Positions 1 to 9,132 are shown, counted from the first letter of the stretch. The stretch: 64,000 nucleotides of DNA from Gemmatimonas sp. (GCA_025361705.1 JANYJW010000021.1:1-64000), one strand, 5' to 3'. The notes: generated by a model not told the origin, from the sequence alone. Numbers and translations: made by a program.

Positions 1-1673
1 GTGCCCGCGCCGGTCACCGTGCCCTCGACCGTTGCGTCCTTGGCCAGCAGCGCCATGGGCCGCGCGAAGATGGTCGAGTCCTGCACCTTGAGCGTCGTGA
101 CGTGCCGCAGCTCGTCGAGCGTCCAGCCCGTGTCGTCGTACGGGTTGGGATCTTCGGGCTTGAACTTCTGCACCGCGAGCACCGTGCGCGGAAAGAGCGC
201 ATTGGGCTGGTCGAGCCGCACCACCCAGTCGCCGGCCTTCACCGTCACGGGCTTTCCGCCGTCTGCGTAGGTGAAGTCGGCGCTCGCCACGTGCACTTCT
301 GCTCCCTGCAACCGGAACAGATTCACCAGATCGGCCGCCTCGGCCGCGTGGCGCTGGCCGCGCGGGATCACGAACGCGTAGAGCGGGCCGCGCGTGCCGC
401 GGCGCACAGTGTTCTCGTTCTTGGTGATGTTGTTGGCGACAAATGTCTCGCGATGGTCGGCCACGTACTTGAGCGCGATGAGCAGCCCCGACTGCTGGTA
501 ATTCTGGTTGGAGCGAATGCACCACCGCACGCCGTTCACCGGCGGGCTCGAGCGATCCCACGTGCGCGACGTCGCCGTGGCCGGCAAGCTGACCTTCGCG
601 ATGCAATCCGCGCCGCTCGCCGTGTACGTCTCGTAAAAGCGCCCGGCCGCGTTGTGCAGGTTGGGAATCGCGTTCTGGTAGTTGGCCGCCCAGCCGTCGT
701 AGAAGCCGTGCGTCCACACCCCGGGCAACCCGCGCCGCGTGAGTTCCGTGATTTCCTGATAGGCCAGCGTGTGCCATTCGTCGATCGTCAGCGGGTCGAA
801 CTCGTCGTTGTACGGCCCGGTGCCGGTGGAGACGTACAGGAACGGCACCGATTCGTGCAGGTCGTGCGTGATGGTGGGACGCCAGTCGAGGAACGCCTTG
901 AGCCAGTTGCGCGTGAGCGCCAGCGACACCACCATGCCGTCGCGGTTGTTGTCGTGCGCCACGTACTTGCCCCAGTACGGCAGGCCGCCCGCCTGCTGTG
1001 GCGTGATCTTGAGCGCCTTCTGCTGATTGTACCAGTCCACCTGGTGATCGCGACCGTCGGCCTCGAACACCGGATTGATCATCACGATCACGTGCTTGCG
1101 GATCGCCCTGTAGTAGTCGCTCTCATCCACGGCGAGGCGATACAGCAGCTCCATCGTCATATCGGGGCTTCCCGACTCGGGCGAGTGGATGGACGCGGAG
1201 ATGTAGTAGATGGGCTTGGCATCGCGCACGAGCTGCGCGCGCTCCGCCGCCCCCACGCCGCGCGGGTCGGCCATCCGCCGCGTCATCTGCTTGTAGTCGT
1301 CGAGCCGCGTGATCGTCGCCTCGTCGGAGATCGCGGCCACGATCATCTCGCGCCCGAGCTCGGTGGTGCCCAGCGAAAAGACCCTGACCCGCGGCGACTT
1401 CTCGGCCACCGTGCGGAAATAGCGGTAGATCTCCTCCGTGCGCCCCAGCCGGCCAATCGTTCCCGGCACGTAGCCGAGGACCGCCAGGGGCGTCGGGACC
1501 GTCTTCGAGGCCGGCAGGTGATCCACCAGCTCGGTCGTGAATTTCCACGTCGGGTCGGTGGGCGTCAGTTCCTTGATCTTCGCGGTGTAGGCGGCGTCGA
1601 CGGGCTGTTGCGCGCCGGCGAGGACGGCAAACGCAGCAATGGCGACGAGCGCGGCGAAGGGGCGGCGTGGCAT
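1..1673 (-). CDS. M14-family zinc carboxypeptidase, secreted (3' end outside window)
   Basis: The frame is open from the ATG at 1673 to the window edge, so the C-terminus is missing. Residues 1-21 form a signal peptide (Arg-rich start, hydrophobic Ala/Val core, ending LAGAQQ), which implies export. The zinc-site motif HSPES gives His163 and Glu166, followed by NPVFEADGRD and NNRDG segments and a THDLHES stretch with a possible third zinc His near 270-273. This is the usual layout of M14 peptidases, which remove C-terminal residues from peptides. It is divergent from purE and shares a 133-bp gap with it. No operon partner is visible in the window. Family assignment is firm; substrate is unknown. 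Confidence 0.85.
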   Translation of the reverse strand, partial: MPRRPFAALVAIAAFAVLAGAQQPVDAAYTAKIKELTPTDPTWKFTTELVDHLPASKTVPTPLAVLGYVPGTIGRLGRTEEIYRYFRTVAEKSPRVRVFSLGTTELGREMIVAAISDEATITRLDDYKQMTRRMADPRGVGAAERAQLVRDAKPIYYISASIHSPESGSPDMTMELLYRLAVDESDYYRAIRKHVIVMINPVFEADGRDHQVDWYNQQKALKITPQQAGGLPYWGKYVAHDNNRDGMVVSLALTRNWLKAFLDWRPTITHDLHESVPFLYVSTGTGPYNDEFDPLTIDEWHTLAYQEITELTRRGLPGVWTHGFYDGWAANYQNAIPNLHNAAGRFYETYTASGADCIAKVSLPATATSRTWDRSSPPVNGVRWCIRSNQNYQQSGLLIALKYVADHRETFVANNITKNENTVRRGTRGPLYAFVIPRGQRHAAEAADLVNLFRLQGAEVHVASADFTYADGGKPVTVKAGDWVVRLDQPNALFPRTVLAVQKFKPEDPNPYDDTGWTLDELRHVTTLKVQDSTIFARPMALLAKDATVEGTVTGAG

Positions 1674-1806
1674 CGAAGGGAGGGCTGGAGACAGATCAAA
1701 GGTACGGCCTCCGAGTGGAACGTTCTACCATGGGCCGGCGTTCAGGAGGTCTGGGGTCCGGCATTCCTCATTCCGTTTTCCGGGCGTTCCTTTCATCTTT
1801 CAGGCC

Positions 1807-2295
1807 ATGACTACTACACCTCTGGTTGGCGTCATCATCGGCAGTGTCAGCGACCTCGAGAACATCGCCCCCGCCGTGGAAATGCTCGAGGAATTCGGTA
1901 TCCCGCACGAGAAGAACATCATCTCGGCTCACCGCACGCCCGATGAAATGGTCGCGTATGCCAAGAGCGCCGAGGCGCGCGGCTTGATGGTCATCATCGC
2001 CGCCGCCGGTGGCGCCGCGCACGTCCCGGGGATGGTCGCCGCCATGACGCTTGTGCCGGTGCTCGGCGTCCCGCTGCCGGCCACTGCCCTCAATGGCGTC
2101 GATGCGCTGCTCTCGATCGTCCAGATGCCGGCCGGCATCCCCGTGGGAACGCTCGCCATTGGCAAGTCGGGCGCCACCAATGCGGGCATCTTGGCCGCCG
2201 AGATCGTGGGGCTTGCATACCCCGAGGTGCGCGAGCGGATTCGCGCCTGGCGTGAGAAGCGCTCCGAGGCCGTGCGCCAAGCGAAGTTCCCATGA
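1807..2295 (+). CDS. purE: N5-carboxyaminoimidazole ribonucleotide mutase PurE (class I)
   Basis: Catalyses N5-CAIR to CAIR in de novo purine synthesis, using the product of the adjacent purK. The 162-residue length is normal for class I PurE. Visible family motifs are GSVSD at residues 12-16, SAHRTP at 40-45 (with the catalytic His42) and the Gly/Ala-rich AGGAAHVPGM near 63-72. A frame extension upstream to 1639 is rich in Arg and unlike the family, so the ATG at 1807 is preferred. No good Shine-Dalgarno sequence precedes it. The stop overlaps the purK start by 4 bp (ATGA), so the two are translationally coupled. Confidence 0.96.
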   Translation: MTTTPLVGVIIGSVSDLENIAPAVEMLEEFGIPHEKNIISAHRTPDEMVAYAKSAEARGLMVIIAAAGGAAHVPGMVAAMTLVPVLGVPLPATALNGVDALLSIVQMPAGIPVGTLAIGKSGATNAGILAAEIVGLAYPEVRERIRAWREKRSEAVRQAKFP

Positions 2296-3440
2296 CCGTC
2301 ATCCTCCCGGGGTCCGTCATCGGCTTCCTGGGAGGCGGGCAGTTGGCGCGCATGGCCGCCATGGCCGCACGTACGATCGGGTACGACGTGCACGTGTTCG
2401 ACCCCGAGGGGCGGTGCCCCGCCCGACCGCTGGCGTCGACGGTCATCTCCGCGCCGTGGGACGATGTCGACGCCGCCGCGCGCTTCGCCGAGGGCGTCGA
2501 CGTCATCACGATGGATGTCGAGCGAATTCCCGCGCCCACACTCGAGGCCGCCGAACGGCACGCCCCGCTGCGTCCGGCGCCGGCCGTGCTCTGGACCGTG
2601 GAGGATCGCGCGCGGCAAAAGGAGTGGCTGCGCGATCACGGCTTCCCGGTGGCCCCGTTTCGCGTGGTGCACGGCGCCGACGAGGCCACCGCCGCGGCAC
2701 ATGCGCTGGGGCCGTGCATCCTGAAGCCCGCCATCGGCGGCGTTGACGGCCACGGTCAGGCGCGCCTCGCGACCCCCGACATCGCTGCCCTGGCGTACTT
2801 GGGAATTGGCGCACCGGTCTGCGTCGCCGAGCGCTTTCTCTCACTGACGGCCGAGTTGAGCGTCCTCGTCGCGCGGTCGCCCACCGGCGAGATGCGTGCG
2901 TATCCCCCGTCGCGTAACTACCACACGCAAGGCGTGCTCACGTGGTCGGTGATTCCGGGCGGATTCGAAGAGGATGTCGTGCACCTCGCCACTGAGGTCG
3001 CCTGCGGCATCGCCGAGCAACTGGGCGTCGTCGGCCTCCTCGCGGTAGAGGTGTTCCTGCTCGACGACGGGTCACTCAGCGTCAACGAACTCGCCCCGCG
3101 CCCGCACAACACCTATCACCACTCCGAACGCGCGTGTATCACCAGCCAGTTCGAACAACTGATACGCGCCGTCTGCGGGCTTCCCCTCGGCGACACCGAC
3201 GTGGTGCGCCCTACCGCGACCTATCACTTGCTCGGTGAACTCTGGACTGGGGCGCGCGCACCTGACCTCGCCGGCGTCCTCGGCCTGCCCGGCCTGCGCG
3301 TGCACTTGTACGGTGAGCACGAGGCGCGGACGGGACGCCGTATGGGACACCTGTCGGCGTGCGGCGACAGCAGCGACGTGGCGCTCGAGCGTGTCGTCGA
3401 CGCGTACCGCCGGCTCTCCATCAGCATCGCGGGGCCGTAG
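2292..3440 (+). CDS. purK: N5-carboxyaminoimidazole ribonucleotide synthase PurK
   Basis: ATP-grasp enzyme that carboxylates AIR with bicarbonate and ATP to give N5-CAIR, the PurE substrate. The N-terminus carries the dinucleotide-like loop GFLGGGQLARM at residues 11-21. The central part contains the ATP-grasp lysine/glycine segment (ILKPAIGGVDGHGQ) and the late motif SVNELAPRPHNTYHH, typical of PurK and PurT relatives. The 382-residue length matches the family. It overlaps purE by 4 bp. The gene ends facing the DmpA-type peptidase, with only 27 bp between the two stop codons. Confidence 0.95.
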   Translation: MTVILPGSVIGFLGGGQLARMAAMAARTIGYDVHVFDPEGRCPARPLASTVISAPWDDVDAAARFAEGVDVITMDVERIPAPTLEAAERHAPLRPAPAVLWTVEDRARQKEWLRDHGFPVAPFRVVHGADEATAAAHALGPCILKPAIGGVDGHGQARLATPDIAALAYLGIGAPVCVAERFLSLTAELSVLVARSPTGEMRAYPPSRNYHTQGVLTWSVIPGGFEEDVVHLATEVACGIAEQLGVVGLLAVEVFLLDDGSLSVNELAPRPHNTYHHSERACITSQFEQLIRAVCGLPLGDTDVVRPTATYHLLGELWTGARAPDLAGVLGLPGLRVHLYGEHEARTGRRMGHLSACGDSSDVALERVVDAYRRLSISIAGP

Positions 3441-3467
3441 GCACCAGCCCGCGGCACGCCGCAGACG

Positions 3468-4595
3468 CTACCTGGGCGCGCGTCCGTAGCGGCGCAGCAC
3501 CTCGCGCACCCGGTCGAGCGGAATCGCGTCCACCGTGCGGCCATTCCCCGTCACCGGCGTTGCCTGGAACAGCGAGTTGTAGATGGCCTCCTCGGTGGCC
3601 TCCACGACGGCCTCGAACAGGCCCGACATCTCCTCGTTGGCGAGCTCGGTCGTCTGCAGCTTCGCGGCGTTAAACGCGCGACGCACCTCGCGCGCCGTCG
3701 AGAACGCAATCACGTAGTCGCCGCTCCCATTGGACGCCGACGAGCCCGTGCGCCCCAGCCCCATCATGGCACGCGACGCAACCCGCTTGAGATTTCGGTC
3801 GCTGATCGGCGCGTCGGTGGCCACCACGATCATGATCGACCCGTCGCCGCCGTCGTGTGACAGCGCGTCCTTGAACGCGTACTGCCCCAACTCTTGCCCC
3901 ACGGGCGCGCCCGCCACCTGCAGCACGCCCCCGAAGTTGCTCTGCACGAGCACCCCGAGCGTATACCCGCCCAGCGAGGCAGGCAGCACGCGCGACGACG
4001 TGCCGATGCCGCCCTTCCACCCGAAGGCCACCGTGCCGTGCCCTGCGCCCACGCTCCCCTCTGCCACCACGCCGCCCGCCGCCGACTCGAGCGCCTGACG
4101 CACATGCTCGGCCGTGATGGGGCGCGCGCGAATGTCATTGAGCCCGCCGTCGTTGGTCTCACCCACCACCGGATTGATGGACCGCACGCGTTCCATACCG
4201 GGCTTTGCAAGCATCCACTCCACCATCGCATCGGCCGCCTTCCACACGCACAGCGTGCAGGAGAGCAGGATGGGCGTCTCCAGTTCGCCGAGCTCGTTGG
4301 CCTGCGTCGAGCCAATGAGCTTGCCGAAGCCATTGCCCACCCAGATGGCGGCCGGCACGCGATCGAGATACGCGTTCCCCTCGTGCGGAATGATGGCCGT
4401 CACACCGGTGCGCACGCCGGCGCCTTCGGTCACGGTCACGTGCCCGACGCGCACGCCGGCCACGTCGGTGATGGCGTTGTTGGCCCCGGGCGCAAACACA
4501 CCGGGTGCCACCCCGAGGTCACGCGCGCGGGCCCGCTGGGCGGAAAGCGAAGTCGTCATGGCAGCCATGAGAAGGGCGAGGGCAATGGGACGCAT
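3468..4595 (-). CDS. P1/S58 family aminopeptidase (DmpA-like), secreted
   Basis: DmpA-type N-terminal nucleophile peptidase that releases N-terminal residues (D- or beta-amino acids in known members) after self-cleavage. The motif DGGDGSIMIVVATDAP places the expected Gly/Ser processing site at about residues 252/253. GGLNDIRA and the FGWKGGIGTSSR stretch upstream are also characteristic. Residues 1-20 form a signal peptide (ALALLMAAMTTSLSAQ), so export is likely. ATG at 4595 is preferred; a GTG three codons upstream (4604) is possible. Neither has a clear ribosome-binding site. The gene is divergent from holB, with a heptamer array in between. Confidence 0.88.
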   Translation of the reverse strand: MRPIALALLMAAMTTSLSAQRARARDLGVAPGVFAPGANNAITDVAGVRVGHVTVTEGAGVRTGVTAIIPHEGNAYLDRVPAAIWVGNGFGKLIGSTQANELGELETPILLSCTLCVWKAADAMVEWMLAKPGMERVRSINPVVGETNDGGLNDIRARPITAEHVRQALESAAGGVVAEGSVGAGHGTVAFGWKGGIGTSSRVLPASLGGYTLGVLVQSNFGGVLQVAGAPVGQELGQYAFKDALSHDGGDGSIMIVVATDAPISDRNLKRVASRAMMGLGRTGSSASNGSGDYVIAFSTAREVRRAFNAAKLQTTELANEEMSGLFEAVVEATEEAIYNSLFQATPVTGNGRTVDAIPLDRVREVLRRYGRAPR

Positions 4596-4722
4596 GGTGT
4601 GCACCGGGGTGAGAGCCGCGCGGGTACCGCGAAGAGCAAAGTGCTACTGCATACCACAACGGACACACGAAAGCTGGTGCAAGCCCCGCCAAGCGTCTAT
4701 CGTCAGAGGTCGACGGCGCACT

Positions 4723-4799
4723 CCGCCATCCGCCATCCGCCATCTGCCATCCGCCATCCGCCATCCGCCATCCGCCATCCGCCATCCGCCATCCGCCAT
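4723..4799. repeat. heptamer tandem array A (11 x CCGCCAT)
   Basis: Eleven consecutive 7-bp units CCGCCAT (the same cyclic unit as GCCATCC), one with a single substitution (CTGCCAT at 4744). The array fills the divergent gap between the S58 peptidase and holB and ends 8 bp before the holB ATG, so it occupies the place where a ribosome-binding site would be. Unlike the other copies in this window it is not next to a stop codon. Confidence 0.95.
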
Positions 4800-4807
4800 C
4801 CGTAAGC

Positions 4808-5866
4808 ATGCCCCTCCTCCCCCTCATCGGTCACCAAACGCTTCGCGACCGACTCGCCACACAGTGGCGTGCCGGCAAGCTGCCCGCGTCGATGCTCCTG
4901 CATGGCAGCGAAGGCGTCGGCAAGCAGCGGCTCGCGCTCTGGCTCGGACAGATGTTGCTCTGCACTGACGAGTCGGCGCCGTGCGGCATGTGCCAAGGAT
5001 GCCGGTACGCACTCGAAGGGCAGCACCCCGATCTCCACTGGATCTTTCCGCGGCCGCGCATCAAGGACGACCCAGGCCCCGACGAGGTGAAGGAGGACCT
5101 GCAGCAGGCCATCGCCGACCGCGTCAAGGAGCACGGCCTCTACATCCGTCCCAGCGGCAGCGAGGGCATTTTCGTCTATATCGGACGCCTGCTCGTGCAG
5201 CAGGCGTCGCTCTCGCCGGCGCTCGGCCGCCGCAAGGTCTTCGTCATCGGTGACGCCGAGCGCATGGTGCCGCAGGCCGCTAACCCCGAGGCGGCCAATG
5301 CGTTCCTCAAGCTCCTCGAAGAGCCGCCGGCCACCACCACCATCATCCTCACGTCGAGCGAACCGGCGGCGCTGCTCCCCACCATTCGCTCGCGCGTTGT
5401 CGCCTTCCGGGTGCCACGCCTCACCGACGCCGAATTGCGCCACTTCCTGGCGGAGCCGGCGGTGCGAGCGCGACTCGGCGCCGGAAGTTCGGACGACGAG
5501 CGCGTGTCGACGTGCGACGGCGCGCCCGGTCGCCTGCTGAGCCACGACGCGCAGTCCGCCACGTTTGCGCGGGCGCGGGCGTTCCTCGATGCGGCACAGG
5601 GCGACCGCGCGCGCTGGCTGCGCGCGGCCTTCGGGCAGGGCGGCAAGGGCGCGCGCGGCGCCTTTTCAGACGTGCTCGACGCCGTCAGTGTGCTGCTGCA
5701 CCAGCGCGCGCGCACCGCCGCCGAAGCCGGACACGACCAGGAAGCCGTGGCGGCGGCGCGTGGCATGCGCGCCGTCGAGGAGGCCAAGCGGGATGCCCAG
5801 CAGAATGTCTCGCCGCAACTGCTCAGTGCACGCCTCATGCGCGAACTCGCAGGGCACACGTCATGA
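4808..5866 (+). CDS. holB: DNA polymerase III delta' subunit
   Basis: Clamp-loader AAA+ subunit. Residues 33-40 (GSEGVGKQ) form a Walker A-like loop. Cys52, Cys59, Cys62 and Cys65 form the zinc module of the clamp-loader family. [11 protein letters not shown] at about 165-175 and the IRSRV sensor motif near 194-198 are typical of the delta'/gamma family. The length (352) is normal. The start codon is directly preceded by heptamer array A and shows no Shine-Dalgarno sequence, so its translation signal is unclear. The stop overlaps the moaC start (ATGA), a coupling not required by function. Confidence 0.93.
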   Translation: MPLLPLIGHQTLRDRLATQWRAGKLPASMLLHGSEGVGKQRLALWLGQMLLCTDESAPCGMCQGCRYALEGQHPDLHWIFPRPRIKDDPGPDEVKEDLQQAIADRVKEHGLYIRPSGSEGIFVYIGRLLVQQASLSPALGRRKVFVIGDAERMVPQAANPEAANAFLKLLEEPPATTTIILTSSEPAALLPTIRSRVVAFRVPRLTDAELRHFLAEPAVRARLGAGSSDDERVSTCDGAPGRLLSHDAQSATFARARAFLDAAQGDRARWLRAAFGQGGKGARGAFSDVLDAVSVLLHQRARTAAEAGHDQEAVAAARGMRAVEEAKRDAQQNVSPQLLSARLMRELAGHTS

Positions 5867-6357
5867 GCGACCTCTCTCACGTTAATCGCGCCGGCGAGGC
5901 CTCCATGGTCGATGTCTCGGCCAAGCCCGCCACCGTGCGCGCCGCGCGCGCCGAGGGGCGCATTCGGATATCGGCGGACGCGCTCCAGGCCGTGCGCGAC
6001 AACACGCTCGCCAAGGGCGATGTGCTCGCCGTCGCGCGCATCGCCGGCATCCAGGCGGCCAAGCGGACGGCCGATCTCATTCCGCTGTGCCACCCGCTGC
6101 CGCTGAGCGACGTGCAGGTGCGCTTCACCATCGACGCCGCCTTGCCCGGCGTGCGCTGCGAGGCCGAGGCGCGCACCGTGGCCGCCACCGGCGTCGAAAT
6201 GGAAGCCATCACCGCCGTGGCCATCGCGCTCGTGACCATCTACGACATGGTGAAGAGCGTCGACAAGGGGATGCGCATTGAGGGCGTGCGCTTGCTCGAA
6301 AAGAGTGGCGGCAAGTCCGGGACGTGGCGCGCCGCGCCGGACGACACCGCCCCGTAG
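5863..6357 (+). CDS. moaC: Cyclic pyranopterin monophosphate synthase MoaC
   Basis: Second step of molybdenum-cofactor synthesis: converts the MoaA product (3',8-cyclo-7,8-dihydro-GTP) to cyclic pyranopterin monophosphate. Motifs are [10 protein letters not shown] at residues 73-82, [10 protein letters not shown] at 110-119 and YDMVK at 127-131, giving Asp128 and Lys131 at the positions known to be catalytic in the E. coli enzyme. The 164-residue length is typical. The ATG at 5863 overlaps the holB stop. No other moa or moe gene is present in the window, so the remaining pathway must be encoded elsewhere. Confidence 0.95.
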   Translation: MSDLSHVNRAGEASMVDVSAKPATVRAARAEGRIRISADALQAVRDNTLAKGDVLAVARIAGIQAAKRTADLIPLCHPLPLSDVQVRFTIDAALPGVRCEAEARTVAATGVEMEAITAVAIALVTIYDMVKSVDKGMRIEGVRLLEKSGGKSGTWRAAPDDTAP

Positions 6358-6360
6358 CGG

Positions 6361-6377
6361 GACGCCGGGCCGGCGTC
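6361..6377. terminator. palindromic hairpin between convergent moaC and transglycosylase genes
   Basis: GACGCCGG and CCGGCGTC form an 8-bp perfect stem around a single G. The right arm runs into the stop codon of the minus-strand gene. It is placed to stop transcription from both sides, but no T-run follows, so an intrinsic terminator is only inferred. Confidence 0.45.
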
Positions 6378-8079
6378 AGCGGTTCGCGGGACTCGGCGTC
6401 GCCTGGGCTGCTGGTCTCTTCTTCGCCGTCAGCTTGGCGCTCGACTTCGCGCTCGACTTGGCGCTCGACTTCGCGCTCGACTTCGCGCTCGACTTGGCGG
6501 TCGACTTCGCGCTCGACTTGACCCCTGCCTTCGCCGTCACCTTGCCCGCACCCGCGCTGCGCCCCGACACCACAATCGACTGCCCCGGCAGCACGCGGTC
6601 GGCCTTGAGTCCGTTGAGCTGCATCAGCGCCTTCACGCTCACACCGTATTTCTTGGCGATGCCGCCCAACGTTTCGCCGCTCACCACCGCGTGCCGGCGC
6701 ACGCCGCCCGAGGCGCGGCGCTTGGGGTAGCGTTCGACCGATGGATTGGGCACGTCGCGCGCCAGCGCCACCACATCACGCCGCGGCACGAGGATCACCT
6801 GCTCCGCGCGCAGATTGCCGCTCTTGAGCTTGGCAACCTTGGGGTTGTACCACCCCAGTTGCTTTGCCGTGATGCCGTGCACCTTGGCAATCGTCGCCAT
6901 CGATTGCCCCTTCTTGCTCTGCACGCGCGCCAGCGCGTGCCGCTCGTCGGGTTCGAGGGCGCTGAAGCGCTCATCGAAGTTCGCCGTACTCCCCACCGGC
7001 ACGCGCACCCAGCTCGACTCCGCGGGCGGCGTCATGCCGCGCAGGACGTGTGGATTCAGCTCCGACACCGCGGCCCCGTCGAGCGCGAGCGCGTTGGCCA
7101 CGGCCGCCAGCGGCGTCGCGCCCGGCACGCGCACCGAATCGAACGCGTACGGCGTGAGCGAATCCACATGCACGCCGTAGCGCGCAGGTTCTTCGCCCAC
7201 GAGTGCGGCGGCGATGATCTTGGGCACGTAGTCGCGCGTCTCCGGACGCAGGTAGCTCTTCTCGGCGAGCGCGAAGAAGCGGTCCTCGCCTTCAATGCCA
7301 TCCAGCGCCCCGGCATAACGCGCGAGTCCGCGCGACACCCGCCCCGAGCCCCCGTTATATGCCGCGGCCGCGAGGTACAGCGACCCGAATTCCTCGCGCA
7401 AACCCACCAGCAGGCGCGCGGCCGCCTCGGTGGACCGCACCGGATCGCGACGCTCGTCCACCCACCAGTCGACGCGCAGTCCCATGCCGCGTCCCGTGCC
7501 CGCCATGAACTGCCAGAAGCCGACCGCCGCCGCACGCGAATATGCATGTGGATTGAACCAGCTCTCCACCAACGCCAGGTACGTCAGGTTCTCCGGCAAC
7601 CCCGCGGCGTGCAGCCGTGTGCGAAGCATGGGGCCGTAGCGCGTCTGTCGTTGCAGGGCCAACTCAAAGACACCCTTGGCGCGCCCGCTGAAGATGCGCA
7701 CGTAGTCCAGGACGCGGGCGCGCGTCTCGTAGGAATGCACATCGATGTCCCACACCGGCGCGCCAGGCGCCGCCATGGTGTCGGTGGCAGGCGGTGGCGC
7801 GCCGTTGCCGAACACGCGCACCGTTTCGCGCGACACCTCGGCTGCCGACACGCTGTCCATGGCGACGGGGCGCCCGGTGTCGGCGCGGGCCGTCCCGCTG
7901 ACGGACGCGCGCGCAATGGGCATTGCGGGCCCGCCGAGGTGGTCGGCCGGAGCTGCCATCGGTGCCGCCCCAGGTGCCGCCCCAGGTGCCGCCGCCGGCC
8001 CCACCACAGGCGGCGCGGATGGCCGCAGGCACGCCGCGGTGAGGACCGTCAGAAGGGCAAATGGGCGGAAGGCGCGCAT
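6376..8079 (-). CDS. Membrane-bound lytic murein transglycosylase with two LysM domains (MltD-like)
   Basis: Cleaves peptidoglycan glycan strands. The N-terminus (LTVLTAAC) looks like a lipoprotein signal. An Ala/Pro-rich linker follows to about residue 110. The SLT catalytic domain has Glu172 in LVESWFNPHAYS, followed by GFWQFMAGTGRGMGL and YNGGSGRV. LysM-like modules lie at about 384-434 and 462-505. The C-terminus (520-549) is a low-complexity Ala-Lys-Ser tail encoded by 12-bp DNA repeats. Start at 8079: a TAGGTT hexamer lies exactly 6 nt upstream, suggesting a leaderless transcript. Divergent from the beta-lactamase-like gene, with 45 bp between starts. Confidence 0.92.
   Translation of the reverse strand: MRAFRPFALLTVLTAACLRPSAPPVVGPAAAPGAAPGAAPMAAPADHLGGPAMPIARASVSGTARADTGRPVAMDSVSAAEVSRETVRVFGNGAPPPATDTMAAPGAPVWDIDVHSYETRARVLDYVRIFSGRAKGVFELALQRQTRYGPMLRTRLHAAGLPENLTYLALVESWFNPHAYSRAAAVGFWQFMAGTGRGMGLRVDWWVDERRDPVRSTEAAARLLVGLREEFGSLYLAAAAYNGGSGRVSRGLARYAGALDGIEGEDRFFALAEKSYLRPETRDYVPKIIAAALVGEEPARYGVHVDSLTPYAFDSVRVPGATPLAAVANALALDGAAVSELNPHVLRGMTPPAESSWVRVPVGSTANFDERFSALEPDERHALARVQSKKGQSMATIAKVHGITAKQLGWYNPKVAKLKSGNLRAEQVILVPRRDVVALARDVPNPSVERYPKRRASGGVRRHAVVSGETLGGIAKKYGVSVKALMQLNGLKADRVLPGQSIVVSGRSAGAGKVTAKAGVKSSAKSTAKSSAKSSAKSSAKSSAKSSAKLTAKKRPAAQATPSPANR
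6433..6516. repeat. 12-bp tandem repeat encoding the AKSS tail
   Basis: Seven head-to-tail copies of CTTSGCGCTCGA (S = C or G; one copy has GGTCGA) lie inside the transglycosylase gene. Read on the minus strand they encode repeated Ala-Lys-Ser-Ser/Thr. The in-frame 12-bp period means copy number can change without a frameshift. Confidence 0.9.
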
Positions 8080-8085
8080 CCTTAC

Positions 8086-8118
8086 AACCTACCCGGCTGA
8101 GCGTCGGGCGCATATACT
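8086..8118. promoter_or_regulatory. two divergent -10-like hexamers, each 6 nt from a start codon
   Basis: On the plus strand TATACT (8113-8118) ends 6 nt before the beta-lactamase-like ATG at 8125. On the minus strand TAGGTT (8091-8086) ends 6 nt before the transglycosylase ATG at 8079. No convincing TTGACA-like -35 is visible for either. Both fit the leaderless pattern seen elsewhere in the window. Confidence 0.45.
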
Positions 8119-8124
8119 CGCGCC

Positions 8125-9042
8125 ATGCGCCGATTCGCTCGTCTTCTCGCCGCGTGCCTGCTCACCGCGTGCGCCCCCCGCCCTGGGCACCAAGCACTGC
8201 ATCCATCGCCGGTCGCCCTCAGCGCCCTGCGTGTCGCCATTGAACAGCGCATCGCCGGCGTCGCGGGCGCGCAGGCCGGCGTCTGGCTGCAGGATCTCGC
8301 CACGGGCGACACGCTGGCGCTCAACGCCACCACCGCATTTCACGCCGCGAGCACCATGAAGGTGCCGGTGATGATCGAGCTCTTTCGCCGTGCGGACGCG
8401 GGCACCCTGCGCCTCGACAGCGCCATCGTCGTGCGCAATACCTTTGCTTCAATTGTCGATGGATCGCCGTTCACCCTCGATGCGGGCGACGACTCCGATT
8501 CCTCGCTCTACGCCAGCGCCGGCAAGCGCGTGACCCTGCGCGAGCTCAACGAGCGCATGATCACGCGCTCCAGCAACCTCGCGACCAACGCCGTCATCGA
8601 ACTGCTCGATGCACGCCGCGTCGACGCCACGGCGCACGCGCTGGGCGCATCCACCATCCAGGTGCGGCGGGGCGTCGAAGACACCAAGGCCTTCAACGCC
8701 GGACTCAACAACACCACCTCGGCCCGCGACCTCGGCGTACTGATGGCCGCCCTCGCGCAGAACCGCGCGGCGTCCCCGGCGGCGTGCGAGGCCATGCGGC
8801 AGGTCCTGCGGCGGCAGGAGTTCAACGACGAAATCCCCGCCGGCCTCCCGCCCGGGACACCCGTGGCCCACAAGACCGGGTGGATCACCGCCACAACGCA
8901 CGACGCCGCCATCATCTATCCACCCGGCCGGGCGCCCTACGTGCTCGTCATCCTCACGCGCGCCATCGCCGACCGCGCCGTGGCCCAACGCCTGATGGCG
9001 GATATTTCACGCGATGCGTGGCACGCAATGACGACGCCATAG
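8125..9042 (+). CDS. Class A beta-lactamase-like serine hydrolase, lipoprotein
   Basis: Penicillin-recognising fold. STMK at residues 76-79 (nucleophile Ser76, Lys79), SSN at 149-151 in the position of the SDN motif, and KTG at 250-252. The omega-loop region reads RGVEDTKAFNAGLNN, with Glu185 as a candidate general base, which differs from the classical ExxLN layout. The N-terminus CLLTACAPR is a lipobox, so the protein is probably a periplasm-facing lipoprotein. Whether it hydrolyses beta-lactams or acts on cell-wall peptides cannot be told from sequence. It has no SD, and TATACT lies 6 nt before the start. It is next to a cell-wall transglycosylase. Confidence 0.85.
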   Translation: MRRFARLLAACLLTACAPRPGHQALHPSPVALSALRVAIEQRIAGVAGAQAGVWLQDLATGDTLALNATTAFHAASTMKVPVMIELFRRADAGTLRLDSAIVVRNTFASIVDGSPFTLDAGDDSDSSLYASAGKRVTLRELNERMITRSSNLATNAVIELLDARRVDATAHALGASTIQVRRGVEDTKAFNAGLNNTTSARDLGVLMAALAQNRAASPAACEAMRQVLRRQEFNDEIPAGLPPGTPVAHKTGWITATTHDAAIIYPPGRAPYVLVILTRAIADRAVAQRLMADISRDAWHAMTTP

Positions 9043-9056
9043 GCCCGCATGCTGAA

Positions 9057-9090
9057 AACGGACCCCGTGATTGTTCACCCGGTGTCCGTT
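9057..9090. terminator. hairpin downstream of the beta-lactamase-like gene
   Basis: AACGGAC (9057-9063) pairs with GTCCGTT (9084-9090), with further imperfect pairing of CCCGTG and CACCCGG inside. It lies between convergent genes and is followed directly by heptamer array B. No T-run; terminator function is inferred from position. Confidence 0.45.
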
Positions 9091-9132
9091 GCCATCTGCC
9101 ATCCGCCATCCGCCATCCGCCATCCGCTATCC
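9091..9132. repeat. heptamer tandem array B (6 units)
   Basis: Six units of GCCATCC (first with T at position 7, last GCTATCC). The last unit touches the stop codon (CTA, 9133-9135) of the minus-strand histidine kinase. On that gene's sense strand the array reads GGATGGC repeats directly after TAG. Confidence 0.93.

Noticed and set aside
4723-4799. CRISPR array
   Set aside because: The unit is a 7-bp direct repeat without spacers, and no cas genes are present.
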